From the NCBI GenBank assembly GCA_022059125.1, contig JAEUWY010000006.1:1302001-1366000 (forward strand): DNA of 64,000 bases, in the 5' to 3' direction. The stretch is from Corynespora cassiicola (lineage: Eukaryota > Ascomycota > Dothideomycetes > Pleosporales > Corynesporascaceae). Below the pieces are notes generated by a model, which did not search any database, had not been told where the DNA came from, and saw only the letters and a list, made by a program, of their open reading frames with translations. Of the stretch, positions 50,873 through 62,543 are shown piece by piece (the first letter of the stretch is position 1; each line of letters begins with the position of its first letter). A program made the position numbers and the translations under genes.

Positions 50873-53800
50873 ATGGCTCCGCTAGAGTCCCACGAACTGC
50901 GCCGGGGCAAGTACGCGCGCATCGACGCCCCTGTCGACGACGACACACCGACCCGCCGCTCCTTCGACTCCGACGACGCCTCCGAATACGAAGATCTCGA
51001 AGAGTACGACCCGCTCAACTACGATGCGGGCACCTTGAAGCGCCAGAAGAGCACCGGCGACCTCCGCACGCGAAAGCCCTCGTTCAAAGACGCCGAAATT
51101 GCCCAGCCTGCGAAGAGGAAGCCGAAATGCGCCCCGGGACAGTGCTGCTGCTGGCTGCTCACGTTTGTCGGCGCACTCGTGCTGCTGCTGGCCACGGGTG
51201 GCGTCTGGGCATGGCGGAACTCGAAGCCAAAGGACGGCCTGAGTCCGCCGTGGTATCCGACGCCGAAGGGTGGTACAGTCAAGGAGTGGGAGGGGAGCTA
51301 CAAGAAGGCGGCCTCGCTGGTCGAGCAGATGACGCTGGTGGAGAAGGTTAACGTCACAACGGGCACGGGATGGAGCATGCAGATGTGTGTTGGAAACACA
51401 GGGCCCGTCCCTCGGCTCAAATTTCCTGCCTTGTGCCTTCAGGTACGACTGTCGGACGGAAACCAGGCTTGAGTATCTACTGACTGGCGTTTAGGACGGA
51501 CCCCTCGGCATTCGTTTCGCTGATAATATTACGGCGTTCCCGGCAGGCATCACCGTTGGAGCGACCTGGAACAAGGAATTGATGTACTTGCGAGGCAAGG
51601 CCCATGGAAAAGAGGCGCGTCTGAAGGGTGTCCATGTTCTTCTCGGGCCTGCCATGGGTCCTCTGGGAGCGCTGCCAGCAGGTGGACGCAATTGGGAAGG
51701 GTTCGGAAGCGACCCTGTCCTCCAGGGCATTGCAGCAGCCCAGACGATCAAGGGCATACAAGAAGAGGGTGTGATTGCAACCGCGAAGCACTACGTGCTC
51801 AACGAACAGGAACACTTCCGTCAGGCTTGGGAATGGGCTACGCCGAATGCCATCTCGAGCAACGTTGATGATCGCACTCTCCACGAGGTCTTTGCTTGGC
51901 CCTTCGCTGATTCGGTGCGGGCTGGCGTGGCTTCCGTCATGTGCTCATACAACCAGGTCAACAGCAGTTATGCTTGCCAGAACAGCAAGCTCATGAACGG
52001 TATTCTCAAGGACGAACTCGGCTTCCAGGGCTTCATTCAGAGTGATTGGCTTGCACAGAGGTCTGGTGTTGCCAGTGCTCTTGCCGGTCTGGATATGACC
52101 ATGCCTGTATGTGTTCTTGTGCTGACCAGACTGGGTCGTGCTAACTCTTTCAGGGCGACGGCTTGAAATGGGCTGACGGAAACAGTCTTTGGGGAGCTGA
52201 GCTCACCAAGGCCGTTTTGAACGGAAGCGTTCCGGTGGATAGATTGAACGACATGGTTACTCGAATCGTCGCCGCTTGGTACCAGCTTGGCCAGGACGAA
52301 TGGCCTCTTCCTCCGCCTGATGGCGATGGCGGCCCGAATTTCTCATCATGGACGCACGACAGGATAGGCAAGCTCCACCCCGGCAGCCCCTCGGACAAGG
52401 AGACTGGTGTCGTGAACCAATACGTCAACGCCCAGGGAGAAGGCGAGGACTTCCACGGAAACCTTGCACGTCGGATCGCAGCCGAGGGAACTGTTCTAGT
52501 CAAGAATGAGGGCAATGTCCTGCCCCTCGACCGGAACGGTGGAAAGAAGTCGAACGAGGAGATCAAATTCCGCGTTGGCATCTTTGGTGAGGATGCTCGT
52601 TTGAGCCATGACGGTATCAACCAATGCGACGACCAGGGTTGTAATGAAGGAACTCTGGCTAGTGGCTGGGGTTCGGGTGCTGTCAACTTCCCATATCTCA
52701 TTGAGCCCGTCTCTGCTCTTCGGGGTGCTTTCAACAATGAATCTGTCTACGTCACTGATTGGCTTGAGAACAAGCTGCCTAAGCAAAAAGAGATTGTGGA
52801 AGATCAGGACCTTTGCATCGTTTTCGCAAACTCCGATGCAGGAGAAGGCTATTTGAAGTGGAGCGGTATGTACCCCACTACACTTTCCAATCGCGTCGAT
52901 GCTAATAAATCTAGACGTCCGAGGTGACCGAAATGATTTGTATCTCCAGAAGAACGGCGATAAACTCATTCAAGATGTATCAAAGGGTTGCGGAAAAGGA
53001 AAGGGAGACGTTGTGGTTGTAATCCACACCGTCGGTCCCGTCATCCTCGAGAAATGGATCGACCTGCCCAATATCAAGGCCGTGTTGATCGCTAACCTGC
53101 CAGGCGAAGAGTCCGGAAACGCGCTTGTCGACGTTCTCTTTGGAGATATTAACCCTTCAGGCCACCTTCCGTTCACCATTGCGAAGGAAGAAGAGGATTA
53201 TGGTTCTAGCAGCAAGATCAAGTTTCTGCCTAGCCCCAAGGACAGCCTTGCACCGCAACAAAACTTTTCGAACGCCCTCTACATCGATTACCGCCACTTT
53301 GACAAACAGGGTATCGAACCGAGATACGAGTTTGGATATGGCCTTTCGTATACCACATTCCATTTGTCATCCCTTTTGATCACCTCCAAGGGTCCAAAGA
53401 CTCCCTTTCCCGCACCTCGACCTTCTGGAATCGCTCCTCCGAGCTATTCTACCGAGGCTCCCGATGCCAAATCCGCTCTTTTCCCTGATGGCTTCCATAA
53501 GATCGAGAAGTACATCTACCCGTACATCGAATCGACCGAAGGCACAGAAAAGCCCGAAGTTGTGGTCTCGCAGCTCCAGAGTCCGCTCAGCGATGCCGGA
53601 GGTGCCGAGGGCGGTAACCCAGACCTGTACACCACAATCCTCAGTGTTTCGGCCTCGGTCACCAACATTGGCATGGTGGATGGTGATGCAGTCGTGCAGA
53701 TCTATGTATTCTTCCCGGAGAACTACAAAGATCACGAGACTGGTGAGCCTGTCGAGTTCCCTGTGAAGGTCTTGCGTGGCTTTGAAAAGTTGCACGTCAA

Positions 53801-54008
53801 GGCTCATCAAGAAGGCCCAATCAAGGGTGTCAAGGGCAGCCAGCATGGTGGCGGTGGAAACAGAGAGATGGTACAGTTTGATCTCACCAGGAAGGACCTG
53901 AGCTACTGGGACGTGAAGAGGCAGAACTGGGTGATGCCCACTTCTGGCGAGTTTGGCATCAAGATTGGTTTTTCAAGTAGGGACCTGCCTCTTGGTGGTA
54001 CTTGGTAA
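50873..54008 (+). CDS. Beta-glucosidase, GH3, type II membrane-anchored
   Basis: Exons 50873-51442, 51495-52106, 52154-52865 and 52915-54008 (introns 47-52 bp) encode 995 residues. A charged, acidic 90-residue cytosolic tail is followed by one membrane helix (about 94-114) with three cysteines at its start; no cleavable signal peptide. The GH3 N-domain contains KHYV (288-291) and the nucleophile Asp374 in [12 protein letters not shown]. The C-domain and a fibronectin-III-like end follow ([13 protein letters not shown]). It releases terminal beta-D-glucose from oligosaccharides or glycosides. The layout matches the membrane-bound bglE class of fungal beta-glucosidases, suggesting a surface or secretory-pathway role rather than secretion for cellulose digestion. 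Confidence 0.92.
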
Positions 54009-54347
54009 ATTTCTTTGGGTTATGGAAGTATAACGTGTATTTCTTTTTCATAAATCGTGTTGATAGACCGTGCTGTCGAGAATATTACCTATCCGTTCAC
54101 TGTTCAAGATGGTTCTCAGATTAGGCAAACTCGACCCGAGTACTGGGGATTTCACCGCCCTCTACTCATGCCCATCTCATCTTGACCGTCTCGTTTCTGA
54201 ACAGATGGTCTAGCTTCGTGCCAGTCGGTCTTGGCAAGTGGTGAATTATCAATTCAACTCCCGCAGCGTTTGCTCACCCTACACTCCACAGCCCAAAACA
54301 CCGGTCGACACCAACAATCATACGCCACCTTTCAAGGACTACACAAC
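54009..54347. other. Short intergenic region
   Basis: 339 bp with no coding signal. Contains the beta-glucosidase 3' flank and the next promoter. Confidence 0.5.
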
Positions 54348-55502
54348 ATGAAATTTCTTCGCAGCTGTCACAAGCGGGAGCCCTCCGAGGAGGAGGTGCC
54401 CTACCCCAACATCCCCATCTACGCAAAGAAGTGGCCTCCGTCACCCGATCCTGACGAGATCTCTCCAGCCAATGCCAACTTGCCCTCCGTGGTAGATCCT
54501 ACGCAGCAGCACCAGCCGGAGACAAATCAGCAAGAACAGGCGAACGAGGACAAGCCCGCCTACGTCCCAACTCATGACCCGCGTCCCCGATTCCCAGAGT
54601 GGGGCGGCTGGCTCGCGGCCGTGACTCGTCGCGTCGCCATCGTATGCCACGGCATCACCCTAGGCTTCGTCCAAGTCCTCAGGTTCGAGAACGATCTCCA
54701 GGGCGACAACCCCGCAGCGATTGAAGCTCAGGTAAGCCTCCCCGATTCTCGTCCTCTCACCCCAACCTCGCACACGCGAATGCAAGTACACCAAGCTGAT
54801 GGCTCCAAAACAGTATCACCGCACAGTGATCCAATCAAATGTATCCCCCCCCTTCCACCCCCAAGTCTAACTGACTAACCACCTCCCCCTTTCTCCCCCA
54901 CAGACCGCATTCTCAATCGTCGTCGGCCTCATCGAGTACCTCGCCATCATGCATCCCCGCCTCTTCGTCCCCATCCCCACCAACCCATGCCCCCCTCCCG
55001 GATCCCCACCCCAGAAGCACTACTTCTGGATCACGTACCGCCTCCCCGCGACTCTCATGGTGCTGTTCGAATCCCTCAGCATCATCGGCACCGCTTACAC
55101 CATGGACTTTCTCGCGACCCGGGACTTGTACTTTGACGGGCGGGAGTGGCACTGCGAGAAGGGCCTGTGTGGCAGGACGGTGGCGCTGAATGCGACCGTC
55201 ATATTCATGTTTGAACTTTTATGCATGTGAGTTCTCCATGTACATGTTTGGTCCTCTTCATGTTTGAATTTCTCTTTTCGGCACCTTTTCTCTCTTTTCT
55301 TTCTGTCTCGCTGGGGGTGCTGGAGATGCTGTGGCTGTGTGGCTAATCGATTTTGTTTGGCAGTGTTCTTCACATGGGCTTCCTCATCGAGGCTCTCTGG
55401 TACGCAAAACTATCTGATCTCGATCGCCGCCTCAACGACTGGCTCATCGCCGGCATGGATCCGCAGCAACAACTGCGGCATCAGACTAGGGACGTGGTAT
55501 GA
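54348..55502 (+). CDS. Membrane protein of unknown function
   Basis: Exons 54348-54731, 54904-55226 and 55364-55502 give 281 residues; the introns (172 and 137 bp) are long for this window. The N-terminal third is hydrophilic, Pro/Gln-rich and probably cytosolic. Hydrophobic segments follow: one around GWLAAVTRRVAIVCHGITLG, one in FSIVVGLIEYLAIM, one in LPATLMVLFESLSIIG and a long one in FMFELLCMIVLHMGFLIEALWY. A lumenal/extracellular loop with two cysteines (HCEKGLC) lies between. No family recognised. It could be a small multi-pass protein of the plasma membrane or ER. Confidence 0.7.
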
Positions 55503-55815
55503 GGGTCAGACAGTCACGGTAGGAGACGGGTGCAAAGCATAGGTTTGCCGGATAAATAAAATCATAAAATTTCTCAAAAAAAAATTCCTTCCCCTCCTTC
55601 CGTCTATTTTTGGACCAAATCTATCGTGTTGAGACCGGACACGTAAAACTCGTGTGTATACGTCCGAACCATCATGCTCATTAAGCCCCAGCGATAGGTC
55701 GGTCAACGGTCAATCAATGAAGCGGTCTATTCACAACGCCTTCCCAATGCAAAGTCTAAGATGTGATATCACGCTGCTGAACCATATCCAAAACCAACAA
55801 CTTTTCTCTTCTCGT
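55503..55815. other. Convergent intergenic region
   Basis: 313 bp between the 3' ends of the membrane protein gene and the EF3 gene; only A/T-rich 3'-end sequence. Confidence 0.5.
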
Positions 55816-58800
55816 TTACTCGGCCTCGTCGTCAGTGTCCAGAGGCTTGGGAGTACCCTGCTTCTCGTTAGTGCATGTTCAAAAGGTAGATGGGCGGGGC
55901 GATAAAGTACCTTGGGGCTGTTCAACCATTCAATGTGCCTCAATCTTCTCCTAACCTCGCGCTCCTTCTGCTGGGCGCGGGTCATCTTCTTCTTCTTGCG
56001 GGCCCTGAACTTCATGTCGTCCTTGGGGCCTTCGGCTTCGCTCATGACCGGAGTACCAGTGGTGCTGGGGTTGGCGGAGCTGACGTTGGAGCTGGCAACG
56101 CTGGATCCAGGACGAGAGTCCTCGAAGCGGTCCATGGATACGGCCAAGTGACCCTTGTGGGTAACACGACCGTCGGCAACGTGCCACTGTTCAGGGCAAA
56201 GAGCGCCCACGAACTCTTCGTTATGGGAAATCATAATGACACCACCCTTGTAGTCGCGGATGGCGACAGCGAGACCACCGAGCGAGTCACGGTCCAAAAA
56301 GTTAGTCGGCTCGTCAAGGACCAACAAATGGGGGTTGTTCCACATGGCACCTGCCAAGACGACCTTGACCTTTTGGCCTCCCGAAAGGCCAGAGATCTCG
56401 TTGTGGTTGGCAATTTCGGGGTCCAGGCCCAGATCCTCAAAGTGCTTTGAGATGACTTTGGGCTCCAAGACACGGTAACCAAGACCCTCACGCGAGGACT
56501 CGTGGTCATCGAACTCCTGGATCAGCTTCTGGAAACCGAGCTCAAGAAGAGTTTCGCGGGAGATCATGGTGTTGAACTTGGGAAGCATGTGCAGCCACTT
56601 GACCTCGTACTGGAAACTCTTCTTGTACTTTTGACGACCAATAAGCGCCTCAATCCTGCGGGGGCCCTTTCCGTCGCCAAGATCCACGGGCTTCTCCATC
56701 TGTGCCTTGTCTTCGGCAGTGAGGACACGGGTCTGCTTCATGAGCACCTCGCGGTCATCACCATTGGCATAACGCCACTGCAGGTATTGGTTGGGGGTCT
56801 TCTCCATGTGCATTTCGACGTGCTCCAGAGCGTGCTGCTTGATGTAACCAATACGCAAGTTGGGGTGCTTCTCGACCTTTCCTTCCTGGGGAATGACCTC
56901 TCCGGTGAGGATCTTGATGAGAGTGGACTTGCCCGCACCGTTGGCACCGATAATGGCGACACGCGACGACAGAGACAAGTTGACATTCGCATCATACAGG
57001 GATGGCTTGGAAGATCCAGGGTAGGTGTATGTGCAGTTGGTCATGCGCAGGATGGAACGAGTGTTTGACTTGACGCCGGTAAGGATACCGGGAGGGGGGA
57101 ACTTGAACTGAACCTGAGAAGCAGACAGAGTGTAGTAGCTCTTGGCCTCGGGCTTGACCTTGACAAAGTCGGCCAGGTTACCCTTGTAGCACACGAGCTT
57201 CTTGGTCTCGTAGTGATAAATGTCGGTGCAGACTTCGTCAAGGAATCCAGAGTCGTGAGAAACAATCAAGCTGGTGATCTCGGTGTGCTTCTTCAGGTAT
57301 TCCTGGAGCCAAGCAATGTTTGCCACGTCCAAGTGGTTAGTAGGTTCGTCCAGCAGCAGGACGTCGGCGCGCATGAGCATAGCACGAGCCAAAGCCAACT
57401 TCATCTTCCAACCTCCAGACAGAGAGCCGACCTTGTTCGACTGCCTGCCCTCGGGACCGGAAGTAAAGCCGACTTCCTCCAAGACCTGAGAGATACGATC
57501 TTGGCTCTCGTCCTTGAAACGTGGGTCGTTGGAGATGTACTGAAGGATACTGAGGTCGGCATCCTCGCCCTGGTTGTGTTCAACGAAGCAGGTCTTGACC
57601 TCATCCTGGGGAGGAAAGCCCTCAAGCTTGCCATCTGCGATGCTTCGCATCAGGGTCGACTTTCCGGCACCGTTACGACCGCAAAGACCGTAGCGATGTC
57701 CCTTGAGGAGGCGGAGGTTGGTATGCGAGAGCAACAGCATACCGCCGTATCCCAGAGAGAAGGTAGCGTTAACAATCTCAGTCTCACCATCGTCTTCCTT
57801 GATGGGCTGGCCGAACTTGCGGTGGTCCTCCTCGACGTAGAAGTTGTGCACACCCTCGGCGACCTTCTCAGCATCCCCCTCGTTCATCATCGGGGAGAAG
57901 TAAGGTGCAATCAACTGAGGGATGCGGTTCAGCTCGCGCTGGTTGACGACTTCGGCAACCATCTCGGCGGTGTAGTTCTTGACGAGGGTGGAAATGCCAA
58001 TGTCGGCAGGGAAGTGAGAGAAGTTGCCAGAGATGGTGATCTGCTTCTCGAGCGTCTTCAAGACATCCTCGGGCAAGGTGCGAGCAATCGCGCCGCTGTC
58101 GACATTGCCGTCCTTGTCGGCCATGGCCTTCTCGATGACGTCCAAAGCACGGGTGGCGATTTCTCGGACTTCTGGCAGCGAAGCGCGGTCCTTGACGCCC
58201 TTCACACCGGGTTGTAGCTTTGGCAAGAAGGCGCGGGCCTCGATGGGATCGTGAACCAGCTTTGTAAGGTTCTCGACGACAACGACGGTCTGACGGAGAA
58301 CTTCCTGGGAGGTGGTAGGGGTGTTCAGCGATCGCTCGAGCAGGGGAGTGACCATGGCGAGAACGGGAGAGGTGACAATGGCAACGAAGGTAGTCTGCGA
58401 CAAGGCATGGATGGCCTTCTGTTGACTTTGGGTAGAAGGGTCCTCGATGGACTTGACGAGGAGAGGTATCCGCGGGGCAATGTCGTCGTTCTGGAGCAGA
58501 GTGGTGAGGCTGTTCATGGTCTTGAAGGCCTGCTTGGCGACATCCGACTTGAGGTCGTGCATGCCGGCCTCGACGATGGGGATCAGGCCTTCGAGCTTCT
58601 TGCCCATGGCCTCGCGCAGCACATCCTTCTCCTTCTCGACCTCGAAGCTCTCCATGCCCATCTTGGCATTGTCAGCCATGCGGCCGATAAGCTCGTAGGC
58701 GCTGACAGCACCCTGCCACTTTCCCGACTTCTTGCCCAGGTACTTGACAAGCACGGGGAGCAGTCCAAAGACCTTGGCCTCGGCGGCCAGGTTGCGGAAG

Positions 58801-59234
58801 AGCTCATCCAGAGCGTATTGGGCAGACTCCTTGACGGAAGAGGTCTTGTCGGACAGAGCGTCGAGGGCAAGCGGGACCAGTCCCTCTTCTTGCACCAGGA
58901 AAACAATCTCTGCGGTCTTCTGGGCGCGCGGGAAGCGCTCGAACAGAGCGCCGAGGGCGTTCATGGCACCCTCCCTTCGGCCTGGGGTCTTCTTGTCGGC
59001 GGCGGCCTTCTTGATCTCGTCGAAGACGCCATAGCTCTTGAGGCCGCGGAAGCCAACCGAGTTCTGGAGGAGGGTAGAGAGGGCATAGGCCGAGTCGACG
59101 GAGGCGTTGGACGTCTTCGCGGTGAAGACACCGTGGAGCAGCGAGGACACGTCTTCCTGCGAGGGTGCCGGGGCGGTGCCGGACTTGTCGACGATGATAG
59201 AGGGGGCCATGGGAGGCGACTCGGAATGGGGCAT
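55816..59234 (-). CDS. Translation elongation factor 3 (EF3), ABCF ATPase
   Basis: A long exon (59234-55911) and a 42-nt last exon (55857-55816) separated by a 53-bp intron give 1,121 residues, slightly longer than the usual 1,050. EF3 is a fungus-specific ATPase that releases E-site tRNA from the ribosome and loads aminoacyl-tRNA with eEF1A. Features: N-terminal HEAT repeats (about 60-350), ABC1 with Walker A GRNGAGKST (519-527), SLSGG (604-608) and Walker B LLLDEPT (626-632), then ABC2 with GANGAGKST (763-771), a chromodomain-like insertion, GLSGGQK (949-955) and LLVLDEPT (970-977), and a lysine-rich C-terminal tail RARKKKKMTR. The start may be 59234 (MPHSESPPM) or the in-frame Met 8 codons later (59210). 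A GTGAGT lies just upstream, so a 5'UTR intron is possible. Confidence 0.96.
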
Positions 59235-59958
59235 GCTCCCACTCACGGGCGTTGTGTGCGGGCGAAGGAGGGAGGGCGAGAGAAAAGGGACAACTGAGGG
59301 GTTTTCTTATCGATATGCAGCGCAGTGGGCGGGTTTCGTTTAGCCTTCGCACGGGCTGAAGCAAGCTGAAGCAGCGAAGATGACTGCGCGGTCGCTCTTT
59401 TTGGGCGGCAAAAAGGGCGAGATCCTGCGCGCGCTTCGTAGGCAGCCTGCACCGTGGGAGAGGAGAGGGAGAGAGGGGAGGGGAGAGGGTATACAAGTAC
59501 AAGAAAACGAGGGAAGAAAAATAAGAGCCTAGTGTGCCTTGTCGGAACGGGGCGCGGGTTTAAAGTTGGGCTCGGGGCATGAAATTGTTCTGTTCTCCTT
59601 GGCCGGCCGGGGGGCCATTAGGCGGGCCCAGCAGTGCACGTTTTTCCCTGGACCCGCACTAGCTGCTTCCGTCGCCACGGCCGGCCCAGTAGGGCTGAGG
59701 CCCCTTCACTCTCCCTCACCCTCACTCACTCACTCACTCACTCACTCGCCCACCCATCAATCACACATTGCACGGCTCCGAGACTGGATTCAGCCGCCAC
59801 CTCTTCTTTCATCTTGTCTGCTTCGCCATGCTACGGTGCGCTCATTTGGCCGCTTCTAGCCCTCCGGCGCTTATCAACAGCTTGAGCATTCTGCAGTAGA
59901 CTCCACTCCGTCCGTCCAGGCACATTAATCACACGCTGCAGTCATCGCCTGACTCAGC
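59235..59958. promoter_or_regulatory. EF3 promoter and hydrolase 3' flank
   Basis: 724 bp, G+C-rich, no gene. On the minus strand it contains the EF3 promoter with C/T-rich stretches (59455-59500), as expected for a highly expressed translation gene. A CTCA microsatellite lies inside. Confidence 0.5.
59721..59747 (+). repeat. CTCA tetranucleotide microsatellite
   Basis: A 27-bp uninterrupted (CTCA)n tract. Confidence 0.95.
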
Positions 59959-60908
59959 CTACTTGGAGTGTTTTCCCACAAACTCCAGCAGATGCTCGGC
60001 CACCATCTCCGGGTGCGAAGCGCTCAGGAAGTGTTGGCCGCCCTCCACCTTGACCAGCCTTGCGTCAGGCGAGTTCAACAGGTACTTGATCCCTTCCTCG
60101 GCGCTAGCAAAAGAATACACCTGGTCACTGGTGCCCTGGGTCTTGTTAGCCCCCGCCGTCCATTTCAGCACGAGATGGCCGGTCCACTTACATGCAACCA
60201 TCTGACCGGGCACCTGATGTCCCACACCCGGTCCAACAAGCTGTCTCTATCCTTTAGGTTGATGGCCGCCATCCTGATTCTCTTTCTTCCGTCATCACCG
60301 TGATAATTGGCCTTGATCTCCTTGATCCAGAACTTCTTCACTTCTTCCTTCACATCAGGCCCAAAGCCAGAGTCGAGCAAGAGATCGCAGTACTGGTCCG
60401 GCGGCTCGAAGTCTGGCGTAGCATCGTTGGTCGTCCACGCCGAGATGATGGGTTGAATGAGCTCGGGCGCATTCCAGCAGCCGAGCTCGCGGGCGCGCTC
60501 AGACTCCGAATCCAGTGATGTGCCCATGGGAATCAGACCCTGAATGCGTTCGGGAGCCAGCAGCGCCATCCTTACACACACCCATCCGCCCTGACTGGTT
60601 CCCAATGCAAAGGCCCTTTCGATCCCCAGCTTCTCCATGACCTGCAGGTTCATCTGGGCCGTGTCCCAGTACGTCCAGTTGTCCGTCTTCGCACGCGTCT
60701 GTCCATGGCCCAGCAGCTCAATGGCGACGAGATTCATCATATCCGTAAGGGCCTTGTTCTTGAATTGCTCACGGTATAGCTCCGAGGACGTGGTCATGGA
60801 ATTGACCAGCACCACCGTGGGCTTCGATTTGTCGATGGGGCCGGCGGACTGGTATGCCGCCGTGATACCGCCGAGATGCGGCACCTCCACTGTCTTTGTG
60901 TTTGGCAT
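59959..60908 (-). CDS. Alpha/beta hydrolase
   Basis: Exons 60908-60192 and 60135-59959 (56-bp intron) give 297 residues, a single alpha/beta hydrolase domain. The nucleophile elbow is GTSQGG (serine within the GxSxG pattern), preceded by VNSMTTS near the oxyanion-hole strand, and the catalytic His is in EGGQHFLSASHPE near the C terminus. No signal peptide or targeting signal. The sequence is of the small fungal type found both in primary metabolism and in some secondary-metabolite clusters, so its substrate is open. The first ATG at 60908 (MPNTKTVEVPHLGG) is preferred over upstream non-ATG codons. Confidence 0.85.
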
Positions 60909-62543
60909 CGTCGTCTGTTCAGGTGCAAAGATTCTTCGAATTTTCAGTCGGGCGTCTCTATTGCTCAGCCGATTTCTCAAACCCCCCGCGTTTTTTTATA
61001 CTTACGTATACGCGCTATGCCGCGAAGGCAAAAAATGTACCCCGCTATCATACCCATGTGGACCCCGACATGACGTTACGTACGGAAATTTCTCCCTTCT
61101 GGTTTAGGTGATGGCCCGTTTCGCTTCACACTGTATCGGGTGGGGGATCAGACGATTCCTGAATCAATCACTGCCAGTGGTACTGGTGTACGCAAACTCC
61201 TGGAGTAACGGTGTCCTATGCGACAGCAAACGGAGGATAGGAGATATTGCATATCGCATTGAAAAATGGCCAGGGATCGTCGCGTATAATGGCTTCGGGA
61301 GCCCTCGGTGCAACACGTCGATGTGGGCCAGCAGCATATGCTCAGCAAATTCGATTTGATTCATCCTCAAGTCTTTTCCAGGATAGTGCTATCGGGAGAA
61401 ACCCTCTAGAACAAAGGTGTATTCACCAGGGGCTTGTATTCCGGGCTCCAGTCAGTGCCTCAAAGACCTACGCTAACCAACGACCTTCTTCTGCTACATC
61501 TAGTGTTCCCTCCTAATCGACGTCTGGATACCTCGGCAGGGGCTTGATTTCTACCACTCCTAATCATCATCTGGATGATCTCTGTCATCGGCAGCTATAT
61601 GGTTTAGATCACTGTGTTTGTCTGATCTGTACAGCTTGACATGAATCTGGCCAATCCAGCCTTATTGATTGAACCACAGTGCATACCCAAAGCCAAGGAA
61701 AACAAATATGCGTAGAATTTGGTTATCTGGGCCACTCCATCAGTCGAGACAATATGGAGAACATAAAAGCATAACGTTCCCAAATAGCACGACGCCAACG
61801 CGAAACGTTTTTTATGCGACAAATATCTGCGACGGAGTCTCGCAACACGAGCGAAACACACTACGCGGTGGTGACTATAGCTGACAGACTTATCACACCC
61901 TATTGCATATCCTGATCCTGACATTGAATTGTTGAGCCATGACACCCTGCTTCGAAAAGCTCACGTGGAAGGAAACGCGAGCCGAGCATTCATAATGCGA
62001 CCGCAAAACATTGGGATGAGCCATTTTTTCAATGCGCTCAAAGTCTGAGACATGTTTTCGATAAAAAGGACGCATTGAACCGCATACAAATGATTGAGGT
62101 GACTATAAAGTTTGATTCCAAACGTTAAAAGCATAATAGAATCTTTGACAGTAATCATGTTCCAGAGCGTCTTCGCTCAAGCGCCTAATGACGAAGCGGC
62201 GTTCTCCGATCTTGAGAGCAGGATCTATGCTGCTTGCCCTCTTCCAAAAAATACCTGATTTACAGCGAAGGTGGAGCGAGGGTGTTAAGCTTCAACGGGA
62301 TCCCTAGTGAAGGCAGCGGGGCATTCTCCTGGCTGATCGGCCAGATCCACCCTAGCCTCGGTACGCCTCGCACGCCTCCATGCATCACCACGTCATTCCC
62401 GATCCTCTCGCGATCTCTTCGTCCCACTTCTTTGATCCACCTGACCATCATAGCTTCAGAATGCCGTATCATTTATCCGTTGCCTCTGCCATGCAATTTT
62501 CACTTTCGCATCCTCTCGCCCGTCCAATTGAGCGTCACCCGCC
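60909..62543. promoter_or_regulatory. Divergent intergenic region between hydrolase and transporter
   Basis: 1.6 kb without a supported gene on either strand; must contain the promoters of both genes. Confidence 0.5.

Noticed and set aside
57213..59297. Long plus-strand open frames (334 and 348 codons) antisense to EF3
   Set aside because: They are the complement of a highly codon-biased gene; the antisense frame stays open by composition. They have no family resemblance, while the minus strand is an unmistakable EF3.
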